Part shown: piece by piece, positions 45,340 through 55,999 of the stretch | How the letters are laid out: each line of letters opens with the position of its first letter | How positions within the stretch are numbered: the stretch's first letter is position 1 | Assembly: GCA_036346225.1 (NCBI GenBank) | Contig: JARFIW010001323.1 | Span: forward strand, 620,001 to 684,000 | Source of the DNA: Platerodrilus igneus | Lineage: Eukaryota; Arthropoda; Insecta; Coleoptera; Lycidae | DNA length: 64,000 bases | Direction of reading: 5' to 3' | The notes under the pieces: model-generated | What the model saw: the letters and a program-made list of their open reading frames with translations, nothing else | What the model was told of the DNA's origin: nothing | The model's database searches: none | Made by a program: the position numbers and the translations under genes

Positions 45340-46960
45340 AGAAATAAGATAGTACATGAGTGTAGAAAAGCTAGAAATAAATGGATGTTGGAGAATTGTA
45401 AGGGAATACAAGATGATTTGAAAGTAGGTAAAACAGACAGGGCTTTCAGGGCAGTTAAAAAGTTCTTCGGGGAAGATAGGAAAAAATATAATGGTAATAA
45501 AGATGAGAATAATGAGCTTCTAATAAATAAAGTTGAAGTGGCAGATATATGGAAACGATATTTAGAAGATTTATATAAGGAAGGCGATATGGATGAGTTA
45601 GAGAACGACCAAGAAGAGGATCTAGAAATAGGGTTCTCAATATTAAGAGAGGAATTTGATAGAGCTGTTAGGGATCTTAAACTAAATAAAGTGCCGGGGA
45701 TAGACGATATACCCGCAGAATTAATAAAATATGCAAGTCATAAAACTTTAGACAAATTATATGTACTAGTAAAAGTAATATATGACACAGGCGAGGTCCC
45801 AATAGATTTCGAAAAAATTATTATGATCCCAATCCCAAAAAGTCAAGAGTTGATAGGTGTGAGAATTTTAGAACGGTTAGTTTAACTTCTCACCCTTCCA
45901 AAGTACTAACAATCATAATTAAAAATAGAGTAGAAGCGTTGACTGGGAATTATTTAGGCGAAGACCAATATGGTTTTCGTAAAGACAGGGGGACTAGAGC
46001 CGATACTAATGCTTAGGGGAAAAATAGGAATCTCTCATAGCTAAGATTAGAAATGGTGTTAGACAGGGCTGTATACTATCTCCCTTGATTTTTAATGTTT
46101 ATATTGAGGAAGCTTTAAAATTAGCTACAGAGAGACAAGAGATAAGTATTAGTGTACAGGGACAGAAAGTAGACATGTTACGTTTTGCAGATGATATAGT
46201 CATTATTGCAGAGTCAAAAAAATAGTTAGGAGAGTTTTTAAATATTTTAGATGAAATAAAACAGAGTAACTATAGTATGAGAATTAAATTAGGAAAAACA
46301 AAGATAATGACAAGTGAGCTACAGCCTAGTTCTAAACCAAAATTAAAAATAGGTAATACCGAGTTAGAGGAGGTAGATGAAATTTGCTATTTAGGTAGTA
46401 CAATTAGAAAGGACGGACGTAGCAGAAGGGATATAGTAGCTAGAATAGCTCAAGCTAAAAAAATGTTTTTAAAAAAGAAAGACTTACTAATAGCTAATAG
46501 TATTAGTTTAGATAATAGAAAAACTTTCTTAGTCGTACGTAAGGAATGTTCTATTATACGGTAGTGAGACTTAGACAATTAAAGTGGTAGATAAGAAAAA
46601 AGATAGCTTTTGAAACTTGGTGTTATAGGAGAATCTTAAAGATTAGTTGGGCAGATAGAGTAACAAATAAAGAAGTTTATAGAAGGATAGGTGAGCACCC
46701 CTGTCTGTGGAAACAATTAAAGGTCAGGAGAGATAGAATGATAGGGCGCCAGTTAAGACATGAGGGACTATTTAGTAAGGTCTTAGATGATAGACTACCA
46801 AATAAAGATAGAGTAGGAAGGCCTAACAAAGCTATATTAGTCAAATTATTAGAGATTTAGGTTGTGAAAGGTATGTAGACCTTTTTAGAGTAGCTCAGAA
46901 TAGAAAAGAATTTAGAGCTGCGTCAAACCGACCTTAAGTAAGTTCGGAAACAAAACAAAA
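45340..46960 (+). pseudogene. RTE-like LINE reverse transcriptase and C-terminal domain
   Basis: 45385-45885 reads FRAVKKFFGED, DIWKRYLEDLY and LKLNKVPGIDDIPAELIKY. A frameshift follows, then YGFRKDRGT near 45970. A large deletion removes the segment before GVRQGCILSPLIFNVYI (about 46050). LRFADDIVII keeps the paired aspartates. After a TAG, 46277-46564 has YLGSTIRKDGRSRRDI. The WCYRRILKISWADRV domain near 46618-46660 and a GHQ/LRHEG-like part complete the C-terminus. Confidence 0.85.
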
Positions 46961-46985
46961 AAAATAAATAAAAATCATTTAACTA

Positions 46986-47491
46986 AATGTCCCCATGACA
47001 ACTATTTTTTTAGTGTATTTAAGAATTACATGATTATTGTATGGGTTTGTTTTAAAGTTTTTCTACTTTCAATTTATTAGTTAAAACCCATTGTAAATAT
47101 GGACTACAAGTACGATTTTATATTCTTATCTATTTTGCAATTTTCTACCAGTTTGTATCAGTATTTTCCTAAGAACATCTTGATAAAAAATTACAAGAAC
47201 GCATATGAACAGACAGTGGATGTATTTTCTTTCACAGCTGTTGGTCGGCAAGTGCATTTCATTTTCATTGTCTTTTGCAAACGCCTGTGATCTTCTGGCG
47301 CCGTCAGAAACTGAACGATTATGCACGTATGCAAGACGAGGGCTTGGTTGTAGTGCAATTAACATTATTTAACTAGTTAACATTGGAATTAGTTTAGACA
47401 TTGATTTTTTATTACATTAAATTAGTGATAATCAGTCTTACCGTTTAGTAATTTTTTCTGTTACTTCTAATAAGTTTATGATGAATTTACA
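46986..47491. other. Intron sequence, no feature seen
   Basis: Short frames on both strands around 47099-47365 have no recognised similarity and lack convincing splice sites. Confidence 0.4.
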
Positions 47492-47493
47492 TA

Positions 47494-49719
47494 CAGTGCT
47501 TCTCAAACGTAACGATTATATTCGTTTAAATGATTATTGAAAATTTCTGAGTAAAAAGCTCTCACACGTCGATTTTTATTTTTAAATTATCATTTAATTA
47601 TGTAATGTTTAACACACACACACCCCCCCCCACCCTTCAGCTCCCTAAGCGCTAGCATCTCCTACTTAAAAATTTTAAATAGCAATGTATCTCTTGCAAT
47701 AGCTCAATTAATAGCATTTTTATGCAGAAATAAAATTTTACAAAAAATTCTAAATCGGTTGATAAATAACTGTGTTATTCAATAAACAAAACTTAAATAA
47801 AAACAAAAAACAAACCCAATTTAAATTAAATGTTCAAACTGTTGTTCGTTAGCGCCTAGGCTGTGTTCCTAATCTAGAGACATACTCTTGTTGAACTTTG
47901 TTTACTATCTGAGGGGAAATTAAGTGAATTTCATTCCGAATTCTATGCTTTAACGCGTTTACGTTTTGAGACCTATTCAGATACACTTTAGATTTTAAAT
48001 AACCCCAGAGGAAATAATCCAAAGGGGTTAAGTCGGGAGACCTTGCGGGCCATTCAATTTGTACTCGTCTACCAATCCACCTCATAGAAAATATTTGGTC
48101 GAGGTATTCTCGTACTGGACGTGCATAGTGGGGAGGCGCACCATCTTGCTATAGCCAAATACTGGGATTAGGTGAATCAGGATCTTCTGCATTCGGATGT
48201 AGTACCGCTAAAACCGGAATTAATTCAAATTGGAGAAAATTTATATATTGTTCTCCATTGAGTGTTCTCTCAAAAAAGTACGGTCCAGTAACTTTATTAC
48301 CCACTATCCCCGCCCAAACATTAATCTTTTGTGGAAATTGTGTATTTGCTTCCATCATCCAATGCGGATTTTCATCAGTCCAATAACAGCAATTCTGCTT
48401 ATTAACGGTACCATTTAAATAAAATGTTGCCTCATCAGAAAACATAATATTTCCTTCCAATCCAGGATTTTCATTGCAAAGTTCCATCATTGTCTCACAA
48501 AATTGCGCTCGCTTATCAAAATCATCATCTGATAACTCTTGCACTAACTGCATTTTGTAAGGATGAACTTTTGCTTACGGAGAAATCTATGAACTGCACT
48601 TTTTGTTGCATTTAACAGTGAAGCGACTCCAGCAACGCTTGAATGTGGATTTTCCTGCACAAATAGCAAGACATCCAATTCTGAATCTTCTTCTAAAGCT
48701 GATGGACGTCCATCTTTGGATTTATCTCGTACGTGTCCAATATTCCGAATTTATTTTCAATTCGGCTTATCGTTGATTGCAAGATTTGGGGGAGGTCGGG
48801 ATGAATTTCATTGAATAAAATTCGAACTTCTTTGTGCATTCAAATTCTATCTCCAAAGCCAATCATCATTAAAATTTCAATCCTTTCGGCCTCGTTAAGT
48901 CTTATTTTTGCTGACTTATTATTAAACAAGCAATACGCACTTAACTAACGTACTTTCTGTAATTAATTAACTTGAATAATGTGCTGGCGCGTCTTATTAA
49001 TTTTAGTGAACTGTATTGCGAAAGTATAACAAAACGCGAGCTTTAAATACGAAAATTGTATGCATGTAAAGACAAACAAAATGCATAAATAGACTCACCA
49101 ATATTGTCCTTGGTGTTAGGTCCTCTTCAATGTTGCTGCAATGCCCCCGGAGGAGTCAGTTGAATGCACTGTTACAAGCACTGTACTTTATTGTTTGTAT
49201 AGGTTGTCCCGCACAACCGTTCCGGTACTAGCTCGAATGAAGAGTCTTCGATAAACGTAACAAAACCACTTCCGTACGCGTTTCACTATAAGAGGCGCAA
49301 GCACACTGCACAACTTTATTCCACTATATAGTTTGAGTTTTAATTAATACGAAACACTTTCACTAAACTTATTTGACACTTTACAAACATTTTGTTTGTC
49401 AAGGCATACCCGATAATTGTCACTTTAAGTGAATAAGTTTTTATTGAATAAAATCGTTATTTATCAACCGATTTAGATTTTTTTGTAAAATTTTATTTCT
49501 GCATGAAAAATGCTATTAATTGAGGTATCACAAGGGGTACATTGCTATTTAAAATTTTTAAGTAGGAGATGCTAGCGCTTAGGGGTTGAAGGGTGGGGGG
49601 TTAAAAATTACATAATTAAATGATAATTTAAAAATAAAAATCGACGTGTCAAAGCTTTTTACTCAAAACTTGTCAATAATCATTTAATCGAATACATTTG
49701 TCACTTTTGAGAAGCACTG
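47494..49719 (-). mobile_element. Complete Tc1/mariner-type transposon
   Basis: The termini CAGTGCTTCTCAAA and its complement TTTGAGAAGCACTG are each bordered by TA (47492-47493; 49720-49721), the standard TA target duplication. Terminal inverted repeats extend about 300 bp (47494 to about 47800; about 49430-49719). A transposase lies on the minus strand. The element sits in the pickpocket intron about 160 bp before an exon. Confidence 0.93.
47849..48880 (-). pseudogene. Tc1/mariner-type DDE transposase, one nonsense codon plus frameshift
   Basis: 48149-48553 and 47849-48085 share one frame, broken only by a TAG at the glutamine before QDGAPPHYARPVREY and a stop-free join after it. Catalytic motifs are IMFSDEATFYLNG (first D), QDGAPPHY (second D) and WPARSPDLTPLDYFLWG (third D, about 36 residues after the second). 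Upstream of 48553 a one-base shift connects to the N-terminal part (AVHRFLRKQKF), which reads as the HTH-containing region to about 48880. C-terminal text ends LGTQPRR at 47849. Confidence 0.88.
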
Positions 49720-49879
49720 TATAGCAATTTAGTTAGCAAAATCTAAAATTTTATACTTTTATAAGAGCAGCACCAGGATCGGATTTAATTATGAAACGGC
49801 ATTAAGCGGTGGCGTTGATGAAGTCACATTGTTTCACGGATAATTACAAATATAGCTTTAATTCTTATACATTTTATAG

Positions 49880-49986
49880 GAAAGAGAGAAAGTACGCTAA
49901 TGTGAGTATACTAAACATATATTACGCTACCGAGGGCTGCCTAAAGATGGAAAAGTATGTAGAATTTACATGGAATGGTTTCTTCG
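49880..49986 (+). CDS. Pickpocket-type channel gene, pre-TM2 exon
   Basis: Acceptor ATTTTATAG, donor GTAAGT. It encodes KERKYANVSILNIYY and LKMEKYVEFTWNGFFG, matching the strand leading to the second transmembrane segment in pickpocket proteins (usual pattern ...RI.VYF....... FTW..LLG). Its first base completes the ATG begun at 36918-36919. The last base pairs with GA of the next exon to make glycine. Confidence 0.85.
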
Positions 49987-50039
49987 GTAAGTAATTTTAA
50001 TATTAGACATATGTATGATGTAAACAAAAACTTTTTAAG

Positions 50040-50197
50040 GAGTTGTTGGTGGAGTGTTTGGACTTTGTCTAGGTAGTTCCATCATAACGATTTTAGAAGT
50101 GTGCTACTTGTTTGCAAATTTGCTTTTATGTAAAATACAACGAAGGATACAAAAAGTACATGCTCAAAAAGTACCTAGCTTCAAAAAACATTTACCG
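50040..50197 (+). CDS. Pickpocket-type channel gene, TM2 exon
   Basis: Acceptor CTTTTTAAG, donor GTAAGT after CCG. It encodes GVVGGVFGLCLGSSIITILE and then VCYLFANLLLC. The GGxxGLxLGxSxxxxxEixY pattern is the second transmembrane segment of DEG/ENaC channels, including the G-S-S selectivity filter and the conserved glutamate. A basic intracellular tail follows (KIQRRIQKVHAQK). Confidence 0.9.
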
Positions 50198-50246
50198 GTA
50201 AGTTTTAATTAATAATTAAAGTAGTTATTCAATAATTATTTTTTAG

Positions 50247-50327
50247 AAAGCGAAGGTCTGGACAACTGACAATAAATTTATCAACAAGGGTGCTTCATTT
50301 GACAATCACTTTCAATTTTTGGATTAA
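50247..50327 (+). CDS. Pickpocket-type channel gene, last exon
   Basis: Acceptor TTATTTTTTAG, then KAKVWTTDNKFINKGASFDN and HFQFLD, then TAA at 50325-50327. It is in phase 0 with the previous exon. It is a short cytoplasmic C-terminus, as in many pickpocket subunits. Confidence 0.8.
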   Translation, partial: KAKVWTTDNKFINKGASFDNHFQFLD

Positions 50328-50411
50328 TACTTTTAACACAATTTTGCTTTTAAACTTAGCTGTGCACTGTATATCGATATTATTGATTCGTAATTGTATG
50401 TTAAAAAATGT

Positions 50412-50417
50412 ATTAAA
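50412..50417 (+). terminator. Possible polyadenylation signal of the pickpocket-type gene
   Basis: ATTAAA, the common AATAAA variant, 85 bp after the stop codon. Confidence 0.4.
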
Positions 50418-50630
50418 TACATAATGTTATGTATAACATAACAACAACATATTTTTGGTCTAGTCGGGATAACAAGGGAAGTCAAAAAAGAAAAAATAGT
50501 TGAATAGGTCAAGGATTATGTATTTTTATAATCCAATAAAAACGGATGGCGATTATTCACATTTTAAAAAGTAAATAGGAAATTAATGTACGCACCAAAT
50601 CAATGAATTGCAATATATATTGCTGTGAAA
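50418..50630. other. Intergenic, no feature seen
   Basis: AT-rich sequence between the channel gene and the 666-bp repeat. Confidence 0.5.
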
Positions 50631-50643
50631 AGTCCCTAACGTT

Positions 50644-51309
50644 TGTTACGTGCCGAAAATAGGCCGTAAACATTCCTGTAAAGTTTTAATTTGTAAGGAT
50701 TTCGCGCCAATAATTTGAAAAGACTTGTGCGTGTATTTCCGTCACTTCAGATAGTGCGTTTGCGCAAAGGATTACGCAAATGCGGAGTGTGGGGGAAAGT
50801 GGTAAATTTTCCGACACGTCGAGACTGGTGCGCCAGACGTGGAACAGTGTAGTTATCTTTGTGTCTTATCATGTCTTCTTTTTCTTGATATGTAGGTTTC
50901 CTGCCTTATATCTGATTATCGTACCTTTTCCTGTATTCCTGTCGCTCTCTACAAATAGGAAGAAGAAGACAAATTTTGAATCTGACTACAACCGGGGGCG
51001 GAACGAATTACCCACGCCCAAAAGGCTCAACAAAGTCCAGGTGCCGTTATACTAGCGCAATGCTGTAAGGACTCCTGAAGTTACGTAAGTACCTTACTCG
51101 TTTTTATTTGCACGTGATGATGAACATTTATGTGACGTAATATCTTATTTGCGCATCATTTTTGCAATTATTTATCATTGCTACCAACTGACTGTAGTGG
51201 TTCGCGTACCTCACCGGCGGGGGTATAATACGTTGGTATGATATTTTTATTTGCTGTGATCTCTTCTTTAGCCCATTTATTTCTTCGATATATATCTTTG
51301 CTATTTAAC
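50644..51309. mobile_element. 666-bp dispersed repeat bounded by 13-bp direct repeats
   Basis: AGTCCCTAACGTT occurs at 50631-50643 and 51310-51322, directly flanking a unit that begins TGTTACGTGCCGAA. The unit matches most of the element at 62388-63219, including TTCGCGCCAATAATTT, GACTTGTGCGTGTATT, AATAGGAAGAAGAAGACAAA and TTACCAACTG. It has an LTR-like start, but a 13-bp duplication would be too long for a standard LTR insertion. Confidence 0.75.
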
Positions 51310-51322
51310 AGTCCCTAACGTT

Positions 51323-53091
51323 GCCGTCGCCTTTTAAAACTTTACTGTTGTGTTCGTATTCGGCCCTTTTTACTCTGTGTCTCTAAATCCTATACTTCCT
51401 ATTTTTGTATGCATCGGTTAGCTCAATCTATTAAACACTGCCCTACGTCACGACAATAAAGATTGTTTAACCCCTTTTCTTTCTATTACCTAACTGTTAA
51501 AATAATGTAAATGAAGCAATCCAAAATTATACAATATAATAATCGATAATATGTACACTTTTATGTCAATAACTTATTAATATGTTTAACATTCAAAAAT
51601 TAGCCCCTGAATAAAATATTAACATTTATCTGTTTCCACCAAATTTATATTTCCTGAAAGCCAGCAAAAATATTACTGTAATTACTCTTAAGTACTTTGT
51701 GAACGTTCAAAATGATTCTTTATCTACTTTTCAAATTTTTTTTGATAACCCTTACAGATATTTGATATAGCAAATATTAAATATTAAAAAATGAAAAACA
51801 GTCTTATACTAATAATAAATAAATCTCTGACCTGTATTTTTCTTGCTTGTTTCCGCCTCTGAATATCGATAGTCAGCACACCTAAATTGTTACAGCTTGA
51901 ATTGTTACACTTGTTGACCAGAATGATTAATTCACTGTTGCTTGAATTTTTCCTTTGGATTTTTGGAATGACTTGGAGTTTACATGTTGTTTAATTTGAG
52001 TATCTTGACGTTTATGTTTCCTTGTAAGCTTATTTAGAAGTATTTTTATAATATTCACGAAGTTTGTTTTAGTGGTACATTGAGAATTTAATTTCGAAGT
52101 ATATCTGGGTTTTTATTTAGAGTTGTATTTTTTTAGAGGTGTCTTTAGAGGTATGTTCAGAGCCCTTAAATTCTTAAATATTAAAATAACATTTAATTAA
52201 TAGTTTACCTTACGTTTTAAGATCAAGACGGCTATTTCTCTTTGTATAAATTGGCACTTTTAATTTTCACTATTATAATAAATTATTAACTTTCACTAAG
52301 TTCACTCTTAGGTACTATTTAACTTTCAATTGACGTGGCTAGTGCCTTGTCGAAGAGATATTGAATGTTTACAAGGTCTCCACCTATCAATTTTCTTATT
52401 GGTGTTCATCATGTGTTTGCGCCTATCTCTGCAGAACTCGGCATTTCCTAAAATTCATTGTTTTGATTCTTGTTCAGACGCTTGATCTCATACATAGCCG
52501 TTCAAATTTGTGCAGTATATTTCTCATAAATTCCAAATTTTCCTTGCATTCTGTCACGCCTTTCATGTTTGTGTCTATAGTCCAAACTTTTATCATATCG
52601 CGGACCGCCTGTTATTTATTGTTTGTTACTCCAAATATTTGGATTTTATCGAAACACAATATCTTTTGTCACGTATTTATATTTCTAATAATGACGTATT
52701 GAACACGTTTATTTATTTATGCGTTGATTTTATTAAATAGCTAGTATGCCAGGTTGTTTATCTTCCCCGACTACGTGTTTATTTTGATGAACTTCGTTGC
52801 GTTAAAAGCATATTTTTTGCTTGTTTCTTTAACTTAAAACGTATTATACGACGTATACATTATTATTTTTGCTAAATAGTATCTGATTATTGCCGAATGA
52901 GCTTTTTTCTTATGAAATAAATTGGTTACGATTTATATACAGTGTGCTCGTTATTGATTTTATGTAAAATAGTCGATTTACTCCTATTTAAAGATAGAAT
53001 TGTTTGGTTTTCTTAACGTTAATAATATTTACATGTATCTTACGACCCCTATGACTTAATCTACCCTTAAATTACCTTCTTATCATAGCAT
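51323..53091. other. Intergenic, no gene recognised
   Basis: The longest frame (52361-52702 +) is hydrophobic and cysteine-rich but shows no family motif or splice context. I see no repeat structure. Confidence 0.4.
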
Positions 53092-53148
<57 letters not shown>

Positions 53149-53149
53149 T
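53092..53149. repeat. (TA)n microsatellite
   Basis: TA run with single AA and TG interruptions. Confidence 0.95.
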
Positions 53150-54719
53150 TCTGTGTAAATTGTATGTTAATTTTGATTAGATAAGCCTTTAATAATTTAT
53201 TGCAAGTTTCTGCATGTAAATACGAATTATTCAATCCTTAAAATGCTTTTTTAAATTTCTAGTGTAGTAATTAATAATTCTAATGGAAAAGTTCATTAAA
53301 GTGCAAGAGTAAATTTACATCAATTTTTAGCGTGTGTAAATATTTTCAAAGAGTTTTCGCAATATTTAAATGATAGGGAGCATAATCCTGTAATCATAAA
53401 TACCAGTTTTTAATAACAGGTGTTATAATTGTAAATATTCCCAGTGTATATCTTATCATAGTTTTAATGAATAGATTTAGCATTTGTGTAACCTTCAAAA
53501 GCTAAAGCAACAACGAGTAGTAATAACGTATATTGTGGAAAGGATTTTTTTAGAGTTGTGTGTGAGTTTTAAAAGTGGTTGTATCAAGGATTTCTGAATA
53601 TTGTGGTAAGCAAGTTCAACCGTCGCTCTAGAATATAGAGTGCATAAAATAACATTTGACTGTTAAACAGACAAGGAACGACATGGAATTAGGAAAGATT
53701 GTTTATAGCAAGTATTAGAATGGGATGAAAATATCATGTGTTAAGGGTTCGTTTGAGTTTAAAAGAAACTTCTGAGACAAAGAAAGATTAATAGAGTAGG
53801 ATGAACGTATTTTGTATATTAGTTAAAGTGGTCGATTTCATCAAGGACAGATGAAACTTGCATATGACGAACAGAGAAGGGTTATTGGACTGCTTATATA
53901 GAAAGGAGACAGACGATAGTTGTAAGATTGGTTAGAGAGGGTAAATACTATTTTAGGTATAATCAAACCTGCAAATATGCTGTAAAAAGGATGGAAGGTG
54001 TAGAATACATGTTAGATTGGGATATAACTCGGGGTAGGAATATAAAATATAGAGCGGGTATGATGTAAGAAAGAGGAATCGTATGTAGGTTAGAGTAAGA
54101 CGACGTTAATACGTGTATTATGATGGGCGTGTGCTGACCAAGAAACTTATTTAGTAGGGACTCGGATTCGGCGAAATAAAGAACTGTTGCGAAGCTAAAG
54201 TGTATGCTCGTGGTAAATTGGTGTTTGTATTTTTCAATATTCTAAGATTTCGAAGACTGTTGGTGCACGCTTACGAAATTTACTGAGAATTGTTAAACGT
54301 TAGCTGGTCTATTATTAGAATTTAGTGGCAGTTCGAAATTTTGTTTGTGGAAGGGTCTTTAACCGTTTTACCAAGAAGGCTAGTTTGTTTGTATTGAGGA
54401 ATTTACGAAAAATTTCAAGTTATGGGAGGTAGATTTGGTTATATAACCACGAGGAGGTGGTGATAGAGCTCTCTTTTGCTAGTTATCGACGCGTTGATTA
54501 ATATTGGAGAAGAAATTTTTTTTCAAGTGAATTTTAAGTTAATTATCGCATACACAAGTTGGTGTAATAGTTTACTAGCAGTACAAAAGTTGATGAAATA
54601 CATTCTGGCAAATATGAAACATGTTTGGGTACTGTAAGTAAAGAAGGCTTTATATTTTGGTGGATGTTGTAAGTTGTGCACACTAATGAATGAGAGAGTG
54701 TTGATGAATCGATTGGTGG
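53150..54719. other. Intergenic, no gene recognised
   Basis: Around 53640-54200 the sequence becomes G-rich and reads like a decayed coding or repeat sequence, but no family could be recognised. Confidence 0.4.
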
Positions 54720-55713
54720 TTTACCTATGGCGGAACATTATTGCCCTCATATAAAGCATACAAAACTAAACATCTTTACCCCAGATGATCAGAGGAAGGT
54801 TTTAAAAAAGCAGATACAATAGAACTCTCAGTGGATGGTTCGATTGTACAATGTTTGAAGACTGGTTCAGAAATAATGTCATTCCACATACAAAAAAATG
54901 TGGTCGGGCCTAAGGTGTTGATCGGGAATAATTTAATTAGCCACCTGGCTCTAAGCGTTATCCAGGAATGTGAAGTTAACCAAATTCTTAACTTACTCGA
55001 CACAAATCAAATTCGATTTGTACTTTTGCCTCCAAACTCTACCCACCTTTTACAACCACTCGATGTTGCGTATTTTCACTCGTTATAGGCAGAATGGCGC
55101 AGTGTTTTGGAGAAGTGGAAGCAAAAAAATCGCGGAGTCCTCGGCAAGGCCGCCTTTCCAAGGCTTTTGAACGAGTCGATTGAGAAAGCGGGAGCAAATT
55201 CGGAAAAAACTGTTTCTGAATTTAAGGCATGTGGTATAATTTCCTACAACTCAAACAATGTTTTTAAAAAATTCCTAGAAATGTGATTCCGGAGGAAAAC
55301 TCCATAGAAAAAGATTGGCCCGATGCTTTTGTCAGACATTTACAGTCATACAGGACAGAACCAAAGGACGGCAACTCAAAACGTGAAAAAAATAAACGTG
55401 CCTGTGAAAAAAAAGCAAAACGAGGTAATGCGAACCACCTATAAAATAAAGATCCTTTTGAAAAATCATTAAAGGAATGTCGACGTCGTTTTTTATCTGC
55501 GAAGAGGATGAAGAACAAAATAGCGATGAAGTAGTGACTGAAAGTGATTACCGTCCTTTAATCCTGTGGATCAAAAATTGGGAATAAGAGATTACGTGGT
55601 TGTGAAATTTGTTACAAATAAACGTGAATGAAAATTTATTGGTAAAATAAAGAATGTAGGCGAGAAAAATAAGTATCAGAGGATAAATTTTAAAAGAAAT
55701 TAACTTTAAACCG
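54720..55713 (+). pseudogene. pogo-like (Tc1/mariner) transposase relic, C-terminal half
   Basis: Frames carry FHIQKNVVGPKVLIGNNLIS and RFVLLPPNSTHLLQPLDVAY, then (after a TAG) AEWRSVLEKWKQKNRGVLGK. GP.VLIGDNL.SH and LPPNSTHLLQPLDVA are the second and third catalytic regions of jerky/pogo transposases. The expected GDN is GNN here, so a catalytic aspartate is replaced. Further text (DYVVVKFVTNK) continues to 55713, where the direct repeat next to the R1-like LINE begins. Confidence 0.8.
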
Positions 55714-55800
55714 TGTCAATCGCGGAAGGCATTGTTTCTTAAACGAAGACTCTTCGTCAGTACAAGAATTCTCTACTTACATATTAGCGTTATTGTTATG
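55714..55800. repeat. 87-bp direct repeat, left copy, flanking the R1-like LINE
   Basis: TGTCAATCGCGGAAGGCATT onward, about 85-88% identical to 59521-59608. It ends right before the T8 that represents the LINE poly(A) tail on the other strand. Confidence 0.85.
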
Positions 55801-55999
55801 GTTTTTTTTGATAATTATCCGAACCCGGAGTGGAAAGCTTTTATAGCCAAAGTGTGCGACTCTCCAAACGGCATACCCACTAAAACCATTCCCCCTGGCG
55901 GGTGCGTCTACTAAATGGCTCCGCCGCACTGCAGCCTAAAAGACTTATTGTGCTAACCCTGGTTAAGTATTATACCCAATCTGCAAAGCTTGCACCCCG

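Larger units (their letters stand above)
44060..46985 (+). mobile_element. RTE-like LINE, nearly full length but decayed
   Basis: A 5' leader (AAAAGGCGATTAAAAGGTGC) leads into endonuclease text from about 44424 (GTWNVRSI, then VGIVLSKRLG, VQVYMPTTQYDDEEVEKVY and VMGDFNA). RT follows, and the element ends in A-rich sequence near 46985 (AACAAAACAAAAAAAATAAA). Several deletions and frameshifts divide it. It lies inside the CR1/Jockey-like LINE and within the pickpocket intron. Confidence 0.9.
36920..49879 (+). other. Large intron of the pickpocket-type gene
   Basis: 12,960 bp from donor GTGAGT to acceptor ATTTTATAG. It contains all repeats, LINEs, tRNA-like genes and the mariner-type element listed between these points. 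Joining the two flanking exons restores one reading frame with no extra residues. No further exon was recognised inside, though a short one cannot be excluded. Confidence 0.7.

Noticed and set aside
52361..52702. 113-codon hydrophobic frame as a membrane protein gene
   Set aside because: AT-rich sequence easily gives such frames. No family motif, splice context or start context.
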